Positions 10,336 through 20,958 of a stretch of 25,599 bases of DNA are shown one piece after another. The stretch comes from Grammothele lineata (taxonomy: Eukaryota > Basidiomycota > Agaricomycetes > Polyporales > Polyporaceae): the NCBI GenBank assembly GCA_002150815.3, contig NDFF03000392.1, positions 1 through 25,599 of the forward strand, given 5' to 3'. Under the pieces are notes generated by a model. The model had not been told where the DNA came from, searched no databases, and was given only the letters and a program-made list of their open reading frames with translations. The position numbers and the translations under genes were made by a program. Within the stretch, counting starts at the first letter, position 1. Every line of letters begins with the position of its first letter.

Positions 10336-12168
10336 GGAACACGGCCCAAGTGAGCAGCAATGTGTGCTTGTACATGGCCAGCTCACAGATTGTATTATCG
10401 CGGGCGTTGGGGTGCAGCAGGGTTTGGGAGCAGCCAGAGCGTGACGCTACGGCCCGGGAGTAGCGGCGGCGCGCGCAGGCGCGAAGCAGGCGAGGGGGGG
10501 ACGTGCAACAGGCGCTGAACGAGCATGTGAGTCCGAGATAGTCGGAGGCGCCAGGCAGGGCCCTCACGTGCCGAATGGGCGTGGGGACTGAGCCGGCCAA
10601 GTCGGGCAGGCGAGCGCCATGCTCACGTGCCATACAGGCGCGCTCAACTGAGCGCCTGAGCCCGGGGATTGTCCGAGATTCCCGGAAAGATGAGATTAGG
10701 ACCTCGGAGATGAGATCGGACTGTTATCAGTAGAGATAAGCGGCCAGATACTGATATCTGTGTCTCCTACCGCATTTGGATGTATATTTGAGACCCCGCT
10801 GAGCTGCCGGGCGTCCCGAAGGCCTCCTGCCATACAGGGAAGGCCGCCGAGAAGCCGAAACAACCTTCCTGGACACTCGTGATATATCACGGGAATGGCC
10901 TGTTCGTGATGTAAAACGGTATAGGCAGTTATCCTGTATATGATATATCATGGGTACCACAGCTGGTGGAGGTGGAGCTATAGCAGCCCCAGGCAAGAGT
11001 ACAACTCACTTTCGCTGCCAGCGAGGCACGTCCAAGCGAAGACGGTGTCGATGAGCAGTATTCCATAGAATGGATGATGATTTGGTGACCGGCACGTCGC
11101 AGTGGGAATGGTGTGACGAAAGACATTTGGAGCGCGAGATTGGCCTAGCGAACTCTGGAAGACGATGCTCTGGCTGCTGTTAAAATGCTTTGGCGTCGAC
11201 TAGAGGCCGTAGGAACAGATCTAGCGTTAAAGTTGGTGGTAAGATCCATAGCGTGTTGGACTGGGGCGACCTTGGGCTTCTAGGCTTCGCAGAGTGAGTT
11301 TCAGACATTGATGGGGTGTAGGAAGAACGAACTGGTGTGCTTCAAAATGGACGAAACCGGAACGGCTATGGCGGAGTGTTCCACCGCGAGCGATGTCGAG
11401 GTTTCCATCGTTCACTGAGGTCCACGGTGGCCTCCATGCGTCTTTCCAAAGTCTCCATCATCCTATACTAACTTCTCATTGCGCTCAGGTTGCTTACGCA
11501 TGATCACTAAAGTCAAGACAAAGGTCATTGCTTCTCCTGAGGCCAACGCTAAACTTAAAGATTGGCTCCTAACGATCAAACTATAAGCAATAGACAAGGC
11601 ATGTCTCAGCTTCAGCACTATGTGTACACTTTCAAAGCTCGCAACTGAACGTATTGTTCGACACGTCGAAAAACTGGCAGAGCGCCATCCTATGGAAATC
11701 CCCCGGGCGGGGCCCAGAGTGCCTAAATGAGATACCTTTTGCGAATCACTCGTCCACATCGGTAGACGAGACTCCGATTTAAGGTTTGCTCCCAGTGCGA
11801 CTTGTTGAACTGTTGCGTCTCTCTGTCCTTTCCCGGTGGGCATAGCCCACTGAGAATACTGTAATGGACGAGAGCAGCAGTGACAACCAGTCCTCTTGGT
11901 TGAGGAACATAGCCTTTCATTCCCATCTCAAGGGAACACAAATCGGAAAACACATGCAAGCAAGATGGCGTATGCTCTCAGCTGGAAGTGATCGGGGTTT
12001 GGGGGAAATTGCAATCATCCTACTTTTGGACCAGTCAGGGGCTGGGAGTCTGTGCCGCCGACCTCGCGAGTTTCGGCGGAGTATCTCTGACTCCTATGAA
12101 TCCCTTCGCCCGCATCCTCACCGTATCGCCCACACTACTCCGCTTTACCTTGGGTTCGTCTGCACTAA

Positions 12169-12720
12169 ATGCAGGACGCTCAAGCCACGACTAATTTTGA
12201 CATTGTTCCTAGAGCGTGCGTGACAACGAGTCACTCAAGTCGACGAACGACGCTGCCGATGGAAAATGACAAAGGAGGCTACGGTCACTTGGATTACACC
12301 GAAGACGTTATGGAGTTGCGGGCCTACGTTCCCCCCAAGGCCTCTCCAAGCGACTTACGAGAAGATGAGCCTGAAGGTCGGGTTGACGGTGTTACGGCGT
12401 TTGAGGATGGGCGCAAGGGCGAGCCCAGGTACGTCTGTCTACTTCGTGCTCTGCGCGCGACGACTTGTGTAAATTTGCGGCAACATATCTTCGAGCATGG
12501 TTTGGCATTCCTTCCGACCGTATGCCGCGAACTTATACTAGCTGTGGGCCGGCGACCAGAGCATTCTCAGAGTGCGGCTCTCATTTACGGCCTCCCCCCC
12601 GGTGCTAGCAGGCTTGGCTGTATGTCGAGGGATTGCATGGCATTATGTGCGGGACAATACGGTAAGGAGCTGGAGCTTCCCTGGGGTTCACTCAATATCT
12701 GCACGCACACTACTTGGTAG
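12169..12720 (+). CDS. Unidentified ORF, possible gene fragment
   Basis: A 183-codon open frame. The part up to about 12428 looks protein-like (GGYGHLDYTEDVMELRAYVPP, then charged residues to EDGRKGEPR) and ends at a good donor, AG|GTACGT at 12429. Beyond that the frame loses its coding look, so the true exon may stop there. I do not recognise the sequence and cannot find a continuing exon with confidence. It could be a relic or one exon of a small gene. Confidence 0.25.
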   Translation: MQDAQATTNFDIVPRACVTTSHSSRRTTLPMENDKGGYGHLDYTEDVMELRAYVPPKASPSDLREDEPEGRVDGVTAFEDGRKGEPRYVCLLRALRATTCVNLRQHIFEHGLAFLPTVCRELILAVGRRPEHSQSAALIYGLPPGASRLGCMSRDCMALCAGQYGKELELPWGSLNICTHTTW

Positions 12721-13227
12721 AGTGTATGTGTACTTATTTATTGTATTGAAGGATACCGAGCGGCGGCAAGCAATGGGTTAAGTACGAGCCCACCACTCAG
12801 ACGCAAACGACTACACAGCGGTAAATGACAGAGCGCTTTAGTTAAATGATAGTACTACTGTGAGCTAGCTAGTGTAGCTTCCCGACTAGCGATAGTATCT
12901 GTTAGGCCAGATGCGACATGCCGTTTGGCAATGGAGGCTGAGGTCCTTTGTTTGATAAAAGCCTTGACATTCAATAAACCACGTGGTCTTGCTGGCCCGG
13001 AAGACGCGCAACCACTTGTTCAGAACCTCCCAGGACCTCTCGCGTGCATCCTACCTCCTTCTCTGGCAGCCTCGCTCGACGCACATACCCCCCTTGGCCT
13101 TAGCCGTTAACCCACATCGTCATGTTTGGAACTCTCATTCACCTTGGAATTGATGCGGCGCTGTTGAGTGCCTTTCTCACCGGCATCAGAAGGACAACAG
13201 GCCTAACGTGCGCCTCTTTTCCTTGAG

Positions 13228-13385
13228 TTCCACCGGGTGGCTCCCTTATTTCGCATTGCTAGACCCAAGCTGGCCAACGTCCCGAACAAGGACATTAGAC
13301 GTGAGTATGCCTCTTTTTTAGACTTCGCGTGTTTAATATGCATTCATATGTCCGTCAGAGCTTCTCCGTTCCTACCTTGAATTCG
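13228..13385 (+). other. Two exon-like fragments of an unidentified gene
   Basis: The sequence at 13228-13300 reads FHRVAPLFRIARPKLANVP followed by NKDIR and ends at a GTGAGT donor. After a 58-nt intron ending in CAG, 13359-13385 continues in phase as LLRSYLEF and ends at a GTATGT donor. Both splice signals and the reading phase agree, which suggests real exons. I cannot place the family or the rest of the gene; a possible next exon after about 13525 soon ends in a stop. Confidence 0.35.
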
Positions 13386-14584
13386 GTATGTGAAATCAAC
13401 TTGAGGCGTTGCGGGTGTTTCTTGCTGAGAATCGAGGGCAGGGGAATATCTCTTTGATTTCGCTGTTGTTATATGCGGAGTACGCATCCCTCGGCAATGG
13501 TCAGCGTCGTGATACTAACTCTCAGAATTTCAGCGCTCCGATTCATTCGAGCGGAAGTAACCCGCTCAAGTAGATCGGGCCACTCATCACACCATTGTAC
13601 GTTGCTCAGCTGGTTCTCTTTTTTTTTGTTTTTTTTGATTCCTCGTTTAACGCCCTCGAGGGCCGTGCCCCATTGTAGGCGTCGTACACTATCGTACCGT
13701 AAGACCCCGACCACAATCCAAAAACCTTATGTTCAACCCGTGCCAGGTCGTCCCGAGGGACAATGAGAGAGAGAGTAGGGCTCGGGGGCGTTACCCGTAT
13801 CGCCGTGAGATGTACCAGATGGGAGAATGGTGCCCTGTAGCAATTAAGCAGTGTGCTGTCAGTAACGTAGGGGGATTAGAGGATTACTATCGTGACGAAT
13901 GGATGCCACACGCGATGCTGGGGAGCCTCTGACCATTCAAGGTAGGGACGCGGGCTATAAACCTGCCGCCCTTCTAGGGTCGATTGCGCCCCGGGTCCAT
14001 GCCTCTTGCCACGGTCAGGGGTACGGACAGCAGTCTCCCCACTGCCCGTCAGAACTCCCCCGCTCCCGAGGCTCCCCAACCCCGCGCGCAGCACCCGGGT
14101 GTCCGCCCGTCCTGGCGCGGGCACCCTAGAAAGAGAAAACTCTCCAGTCGCCTCCTCTTGCTCGCCTCCTACGCCTCGGCGCGCGACGCTCGTCAGTCTC
14201 GGAATTCGGCGTGTTCAACGCGGCTCCTCGCACCGCTCGTCTGTGTCGAACGTGGGGTCCAGCGACCCGTGCGTATGGCGGAACCTTCCTGTCGCGTTGA
14301 TGTACTTGAAAAGCGGGCGGAGCCCGTCCCTTTCCGCCAGCAGCGTGTGCAGGTTTCGCTTGTCCCTGCTGGTTCTCTTGAATCTACAACTTACGCTACC
14401 ATAATCTTTACATTCCTCACTGTTCTCGTACAGCTACCCCGTCTCGCGCACAGGCTGCCGTCCCCCGTATGATCATGGGATAATTATAATTCTGGGCCTT
14501 ACAACGCCCTTGTACACGTATGTCTGACAATACACGACCAAGCACTCTCCTTCCATCCAGGCCACAGCAAATAAGAGTGCTCAT

Positions 14585-15071
14585 TCATCCGAGGAAGTTG
14601 TACACAAAGAAGTGCAGTACGATGGACCCAAGAGCAAAATCAGCAAATGCTCTAAGGCAAGTTGTGAGCCCATGCGTCTTCGATTACATTATACACGGGA
14701 ACGTACCGTTCGGGGGACACCTCCTTGAACTCGGACCTATTGGCTGGGTTGACCTGCGAACGGAGGGATGCAGCAAGGACGAATTGCCCGACACAGCTCG
14801 CAAAGTTAGATGGGCACAGGTGAGGGACAATCAATGTGAACGGCGGTCAGGCGTACCCTGCAAGGAAGGAATTGAAGGGGAAGTCTGTAACAAGGATACA
14901 ATAGAGGAATTGTATGATGCCAGAGAGCATCAGGAAGACCAAGAACGCGTCGATGGTCTTGAGACGCGTTGAGGTTGTGTCGCAGTAAGCCCTCCACAGC
15001 GACAATAGAGGGCTCTGCGCAGATGGCGGAGGGGCGGCCTTCGCGGGCGGTGCGGTTTTTGGGGGTGCCAT
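14585..15071 (-). CDS. OST2: Oligosaccharyltransferase subunit DAD1/OST2
   Basis: Three exons: 15071-14857, 14796-14707 and 14651-14585, giving 123 aa, close to the usual DAD1 size. DAD1/Ost2 is a small membrane subunit of the ER oligosaccharyltransferase that N-glycosylates proteins. Diagnostic stretches are LWRAYCDTTSTRLKTIDAFL, IIQFLYCILVTDFPFNSFLAG, VGQFVLAASLRSQVN and the C-terminal GSIVLHFFVYNFLG. Three hydrophobic segments are visible, and the N-terminus is Ala/Pro-rich. Oddity: the family usually has a Phe-Ala-Ser triplet just before the VGQF block. The genome has codons for it at 14796-14804, but an acceptor that included them would need AG where CTAAC stands (14805-14809). The next AG (14797-14798) keeps frame but drops those three residues. 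The gene is otherwise intact. Confidence 0.9.
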
Positions 15072-16916
15072 GAACGAGAGTGGGTGGGAATAGGACGAAG
15101 AGAGGATGCAAGGTGTGTCGACGTGGAGAAATCGGGGAACGTACGGGCGCAGTTCCAGGCCGAATCAAGCAGCCACGGCTACTCAAACAGACGCCCGTAG
15201 CGCGTCCAAAAAGTTCAGAGAGGCGCTCACAGCTACGCTCGCTCCCGCATGAACTCCCGACCTATGGATCACCCGACTTCTAGCTGCGAGCCTTAACCCC
15301 CGTTCCTTCCTGTATCCATACGCAAGGACGACAGTGTGTAGCATTTACATGTAATTTTGAACATTTGAGCACTCCGGATACCCCCATATATCATGGGCAG
15401 TGGCCGTGACAGGCCGTATTTGGCCATTGTATGGTCTGTATTTTGCCCACACGCTGTAGTACTACCATTGCATTCCCATACAACATCAGTCCCGTTGAAT
15501 GTTGACCATACTACACCCGCATCCGCGATGTCTGGTCATACATCGCGTGGACCTGCGATGTATGACCGGCGTGCGGTCATTCCCCGCGGCGTTAGCTGAG
15601 CGCCGGCCGAGCACCGCCATACCCGAGAGGGCGCTATAACGGGTTGTATGCTTGCAGCCAATTTGCTGATGGAGGACCGACGGCGGTGGTGGGAATTGCG
15701 TTTTGTACCACCGATAGAGTTGCGAGTAGGAGAGTCGGGAGGAGAGTCGGCTGCAGTAGCAGAGACGGGTGTGGGGTGAGCACTGATGTAAAGCCGACTA
15801 CAGGAGCCGAAGTCGGACACTTGGATGCCAGTGGCATGAATCGCAGAGGTTACGAAGATTTATATTGGAACTGAGGTCGGCGCGCGCATATCTGAGCGCC
15901 GATTGCACCAGCGCCGCCACCTGGATCACTGTAGAGCTAATAAGCTTATTTTATTCGTCCTGGACAAACATATGCACACATCCCAATTATCTTCCACAGC
16001 GCGGCCACTGGCAAAGCCGACGTCGCCACGAGCCCACGGGCTCCCGCGCGGCTCACCTCCATTGCCATCGACAACGCCGTCCGACTCGTCCGATGTTCCC
16101 GCGGCCTCCGAGTCCGCCTGCGCATCCTCCATTTGCAGCTCTTTGTTTCCAAGGCCTCCGTCGCGGCACCAAACGCGAGAAGAGCGCGCTAGAATACCAT
16201 CATGAATTAGATGTGCACACAGGCTCCGGCCGAAACCTGCTGCCCGCGCTCTCGTCAGATGCTCTCAGACCGCAAGCGCCACATCTGGACCATAGGATGA
16301 GGCGAGACGAGGGAGCAGGGCGAAGCGACCGAGCGAGTGCGCGAGGGCACAGTGACGTGCGGGCCCGTCGCGCGCCGCTGGCGGCGCGGTGCGAGTATTC
16401 CGAGTCGCGGCAACGGCCCTGTGTTCGGATTGCGTGCTCTAACAACAAACATTTCTTCCAATACGCGCGAGACTTCCTTGCACAGTGACGGCATGGTCGC
16501 CTTCCACTGCACTCAGTCATAGCCTGAGCTGGCTTTGCGGCCATGCCACGGCGCTCGCAGGTGCGTCCTTTCCGTATGATGCCGTCTCTCGATCTTCACC
16601 CATGGGTCGCATAGGCTCCGACCCAGCCTCGAGCTCCTCGTCACTGCTCACCATTTCCATTCTTTCTTGAAGCTCGTGCCGGGTGGGTGTGCAGGACGCG
16701 ACTGTGAGTTAGTAACAATGCTGATGTCTGTGCACAGCGAGACATCACGGTCTCGCGCGCAGTCCTTGCTGGACGATATTTGATGATGTCATCAGCAGGT
16801 GTCGGATACGAGCATACAGTTCGTATAGAATTTCTGGCCAGCTGATAGTCTCCTAGCCCTGCTCTGCCTTCACTACTGTCGCGGAACTGAGCATCCATGT
16901 ATCTGTGGATTCATTA
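15072..16916. other. Intergenic region between DAD1/OST2 and the MITE
   Basis: No recognisable gene in about 1.8 kb. The first few hundred bases presumably include the DAD1/OST2 promoter. Frames such as 15865-16488 (+) and 16512-16255 (-) are low-complexity and overlap on both strands, so I do not call them. A perfect hairpin at 15534-15567 is listed separately. Confidence 0.4.
15534..15567. repeat. Perfect 13-bp inverted repeat (hairpin)
   Basis: GGTCATACATCGC at 15534-15546 is matched exactly by its reverse complement at 15555-15567, with an 8-nt loop. It lies about 460 bp upstream of the DAD1/OST2 start. It could be a transposon end, a protein-binding palindrome or chance; I see no other structure that decides between these. 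Confidence 0.8.
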
Positions 16917-17312
16917 TACTGTAGAGTTTCGACCGATGCGGCGCGTCATGCATCACAAGGTGGCCATCCGCCCGCTTTGAGGACACCTGTCATGCATCAC
17001 AGCGGCCCCGCCGCTCGCGACAAACGTGTCACAAGAGCCAAAAAGAGTAAGAAATCGCGAAAAATGTCCCAAAAAATCCGAAATCGTTCCGCCTGCGGCG
17101 GAATCAATCGCGCTTCGCATACGAATGTAAGCTTTTGGCGTATACCAGACCCTCTCAAGATCGCTTTTGCGGCGCGGTGTGGGGTCGCCGACCCTGCGCC
17201 GCGCCGCACAGGGCGACCTGTCATGTGTCACACCCCGCCGCGACGCGCCGCTTTGGGCACTGAGGGCGTCATGCGTCACACCCCGCGCCGCATCGGTCGA
17301 AAGTCTACAGTA
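16917..17312. mobile_element. Non-autonomous PIF/Harbinger-like MITE, 396 bp
   Basis: The ends are inverted repeats of about 29 bp with one mismatch: the left end begins TACTGTAGA and continues TTTCGACCGATGCGGCGCG, and the right end is its mirror, ending TCTACAGTA. Direct TTA copies flank it (16914-16916 and 17313-17315), the target duplication expected of PIF/Harbinger elements (known for TWA targets). Sub-terminal copies of a GTCATGCATCACA-type motif (GTCATGCATCACA, GTCATGTGTCACA, GTCATGCGTCACA) occur near both ends. It has no transposase frame, so movement would need an enzyme from elsewhere. Confidence 0.85.
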
Positions 17313-17894
17313 TTAGTACATCAGGAAACGGGGAAATCTCCGGGGGGGGGACGGATCTCCGGAGCGTGCCGGAAGCGCTTTCCGGAGATCGGCTCCTCCG
17401 TTTGGTAAATCCCGGAGATTATCTCTCCGGCAGGAGCCTGGAGGAGACAGCCTCTCCAGCCGGAGATGAGCTCTCCACGAGGAGACGGCTGGAGATGATC
17501 GTTCTGAAGGTATGCTAGAGAGAGAAGGAAGGGCAAAAACACGTATGACTTAATGCAGTAACGTAGTCGTCCTAATATTGTCTGAGTATGAATCGTATTT
17601 AGGCCTGAATTCCGAAGAACTCTGCACCGTATGAGTGGGAAATAGTGCCGTGCATGAGCCGCGGAACATCGAGGAGGACAAGGAGGGGAGGTAAGTGATA
17701 GAGGAGAGTATGTACAGACCTGGAGGGCGCGCGGGCAGGCGTGAAAGTCAGGGTTAAATAGATGTCGGGTGGCGAAGGCGGAGGCGAGCGAAGCGTGACG
17801 GGACGAAGGCAAGCGCATCGTGACGGTGCCACCGCGAGCTGAGTACAAGGGGCGCGGCGAGTCGGTATCAACACGCCGGGAGTCTGCGGATTTG
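17313..17894. other. Intergenic region upstream of the coiled-coil gene, with hairpin cluster
   Basis: The left 180 bp is a group of inverted repeats (separate entry). The rest probably carries the promoter and leader of the gene starting at 17895; no clear TATA box is visible. Confidence 0.4.
17336..17500. repeat. Cluster of three hairpins built on CCGGAGAT
   Basis: Three successive inverted repeats: GATCTCCGGA (17354-17363) with TCCGGAGATC (17381-17390); CCGGAGA (17412-17418) with TCTCCGG (17424-17430); TCTCCAGCCG (17453-17462) with CGGCTGGAGA (17486-17495). The shared core suggests duplication of one palindrome. It begins about 25 bp right of the MITE. Confidence 0.75.
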
Positions 17895-20800
17895 ATGGGC
17901 ATCTCCCTCCCCAGCATCCTGCTCTCTAGCTCGGAGGATAACATCAACCTTGGCGACAGGGATTCTATACGCCGTCGCGCTCTGTTGGCGCTGGAAGGCA
18001 AGGACGCGGGCGGGAGTTTCTCTGTGGAGATCCCTGAGCTGGATGGTCCCGAGGTTCCGAAGCGCAGCAGTTTCGATTTTCGTACGTGCTTCGTCCATTA
18101 CGTTTTTGTCATACCGCTAAGGCAAAGTTTAGCGTCGAAGCCGTCGTTCCCACCGGGATTGGGCACGGGCTATATGGGTGGCAAGCGCGACTCGGTCAAG
18201 TTCATGGCGTCCACCCCTTTTAGCGAGCTGCTTGGTACCCTCGTCGAGGAGGAGGAAGAGGAGGAGGAAGATGAGGAGCCGAAGGAGGTTCATCCTATCA
18301 CTAGTCCGGTGCAGCTTACTCCCCCAGCGATCCCGGACATCGCTTTCCCTCCTCGTCCTAGGCCTGCCAGCCTGAACCTTCGCCCCCTCTCACTTGCGTC
18401 GGCTCACTCCCTTCCGACGACCTCGTCGACAGACGCAGAGCTTCCTACGCCTAGTCCGACACCCAGCCCACGGCCAGGATTGCGGTCTCTGACACTGCCC
18501 TCTTCCCAGAGTGTGCATGCGGATCTTAGCAGCAACGTTGCGATGAACAGACGCCAGTCCTTGATCTTGTCCTCCACGGCATCCCCTTCGCCGAATGTGT
18601 TTGGCCGTCGCCCCGCTCTCAACCTCATGACGGACGGCGCCCAGTCTAGCCGCCGAAGCAGCATCTCCTACGTGTCCAACCGAGAAGGCCAAGTCATGTC
18701 TGTCTATGGATTGCCGACACCAGAGATGACACCTACCTCTAGCACGATTGATAGGTGCCGTTCAGCCTCGGTGTCCAGTTCGGGTAGCAGTATGGACTTG
18801 AGTCTGCAGCGCGGTCGCCCTCTTTCTATCAGCGGACGACACTTCCTGTTCCAGGCCCACGAGACCCTTGTCCAGCGCATCACGGACCTCGAGAAGGCGC
18901 TCGCTCGCAACTCCCGATCCCGTCCGGTTTCCTATGTCTCCGACCGTTCTTCCGTTTCATCGGCGCCCTCGGAACCCTCGGACGAGATGTTGCAGCTCAT
19001 TGCTGACCTCAAGGCCGAGCGTGACGAGCTCAAGAAGGACGTTGATGGCTGGCGCACTCGCGTGGCTGATCTCCAGCGTCAGATTGATGTTCATGCGAAG
19101 CGGCTGGAGGCCGACTCGGAGCGCCGCGATGCCTGGGTTGCCCGGCAGCGCGTCGGTCTCTTGGAGGTCGAAAAAACCTCTCTGGAGAAGACGATCTCGG
19201 AGAAGATTACGCAGGTACAAGATGCGGAAAAGCGCTGCAACGTCGCGACTGCGAGCCTCAAAAGTTCTCACGAAGACGTCGCCCGCCTCACCGCTGAAGT
19301 CCAACGCTTGTGCAGCGTTGACGACGAAAATGCACGTCTTCGCGCCGAGCTTCTTGCGGAGAGGCAGACACGCCAGGACCTGGAGTGTGAACTAGATCAT
19401 GCGGGTCTCCTTGATACCCCACGCCCCGTCCAGCCTGTCTCGAACGTTGCTTTGCGTAGGAGCCGCGGACTCGGCTTCCGCTCTATCGACTCTGAAAGCT
19501 CTTTTACGGATGTCGACTCCGTTGACGACAACTACGGTCCAGAGCTCAAGTCTGTTGCGGAGGTTGACGAAGATGACGACATGACTTCTGACGATGATGA
19601 CGAACTCTCCCGGTACGAAGATGAGGAGGAAGGAGACGAATATGACTTTCCCACATCCTCGTCGTACAATTAAGTGCTGGATTTCTCGCGGTCGACGACG
19701 CCCCGCCTCTGCACGGGTTCGGATAATGCTGCCCCTGCGCTGTCTATCAGTCGGTCGCCCTCCCAGTCTCCTTCCCCTCTCCCGTCCCCCACGGAGCCGA
19801 CCCACGCACGCCACGCGTCGCTGTCAAAAGCATGGACATTCCCCTCCGGCCCCGCTGCCGCTTCCGTTGCGGATCGCGCCCCTGAGCAGATCGATCGCTT
19901 CTTCGGCTGCCTGGAGGACGTTGACCATTCCCCGCCCATCGATTTGAAGCTGCATTCCGTGGAGAGCAACAAGAACATCTTCGCTCAGGCCCTCGTTGAG
20001 TACGAGGACGACCTGCCTCCTTTCGTGATTCCCTCAAACGTGGGAGAAAGTGTTCTGTCTCCCGAGATGGAGTCCCCGGGTCGTTCTCTCGATGTTGTCG
20101 TTGAAGAGGAGGAAGAGGAAGAGGAAGAAGTCGAACAGGCTCCGGACGACGATTACGACCACAACCACGAGTTCGTCGGAGAAGTAGACGAGGGTGGCAT
20201 CAAGTTCACGTTCAGCCCACCCCCTTCCTTCTTTGCCGACGCGGATGCTGAGCCCAGCACGCCCGACCTTTCCATGTCGTCTCCTGGCGAGTCATCCGAG
20301 AAGTCTGGCAGTTTCAGTTTCTTCGAATCCATAGACGAGGATGACTGCAGCTTCACGTTTCCCCAACTCAAGTCTCAACGTACCAGTCCTGTTCTTTCCG
20401 GCATCCCCCGCCTCCGGTCGGCCTCTCCGTCCATGATCCCCGTGGCCACGTCCCCCAAGTCTTTGTCCCTTCCTCTCCGTATCAATACATCGTCTCCGTC
20501 GTCTTTCTCAACTCCTCCTAGGCGCACCTCTATCGCCCCCACGTTCATCCCGCAGCCCCGCGCATCGCCTTCACCTTCGCCCAAGGCACCGACGTTCATC
20601 CCGCAGCCCCAGCATGCGTACACCTCCCCGAGACCGAGCGCGATTCTCATCATGTCACCTCCCGCTTCCAGTAGGTTTCCCTACAGTGCTCATTTCACGA
20701 GTATGTTGGTGTCTGATTCCCCCGTGCGCTCTCCCATTTACAGCCGCGGCGGCTTCTAGGTCTCGCTTAGTCACACCCCGCGCCGCTTCCCCGACTCCGG

Positions 20801-20958
20801 CTGTGAGCGGCCCACTTGCCCTCCAGTACCCTGCCACGCCATCGCCCTCTCTCTCTTCATTCATGTCGCCCACCATCGCTGCCAAGTTAAGTATCCTTCC
20901 AGACTTTGACGAACTTCATTCCCGTGCCATCCCTGCTGTGGTCTCCCCCCTCATGTAG
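17895..20958 (+). CDS. Coiled-coil protein with acidic and Ser/Pro-rich regions, unknown function
   Basis: Favoured model: exons 17895-18081, 18133-19663, 19751-20670 and 20744-20958, giving 950 aa. It starts MGISLPSILLSSSEDN at the first in-frame ATG. Features in order: a Glu run (EEEEEEEEDEE); long Ser/Pro-rich stretches; a coiled coil of about 180 residues (genomic 18850-19400, from VQRITDLEKAL to ERQTRQDLE); an Asp/Glu cluster; a conserved-looking PTEPTHARHASLSKAWTFP segment; a second Glu run; and Ser/Pro repeats including PTFIPQP twice. A TAA at 19671-19673 lies in the same frame as the sequence on both sides. An 87-nt intron (19664-19750) with a weak GTACAA donor would remove it and keep phase; otherwise the gene is interrupted. 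The 51-nt first intron is well supported. A further intron from 20886 could extend the end to 21103. I know no function. Confidence 0.7.

Larger units (their letters stand above)
10085..14584. other. Gene-poor region of about 4.5 kb with repeats and gene scraps
   Basis: Between the transposase and DAD1/OST2 I find no convincing intact gene. It includes a GC-rich simple repeat (about 10150-10335), GC-rich sequence to about 10650, small palindromes such as CAGATA...TATCTG (10745-10760) and CGTGATATATCACG (near 10877-10890), and several ORFs below about 185 codons. Two exon-like spots are listed separately (12169-12428 and 13228-13385). Plus-strand frames of up to 162 codons at 13984-14472 overlap each other in different frames and resemble nothing I know. 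This looks like degraded genes and transposon remains. Confidence 0.5.

Noticed and set aside
10153..10633. Arg/Ala/Pro-rich ORFs on both strands
   Set aside because: They arise from the GC-rich repeat composition; no splice signals or recognisable domain support them.
15534..15567. Hairpin as a Helitron 3' end
   Set aside because: No CTRR terminus at the usual distance that I can support, and no Rep/helicase gene in the window.
15865..16488. 207-codon plus-strand ORF
   Set aside because: Low-complexity His/Arg/Pro-rich translation, overlapped by similar frames on the other strand, with no recognised motif.
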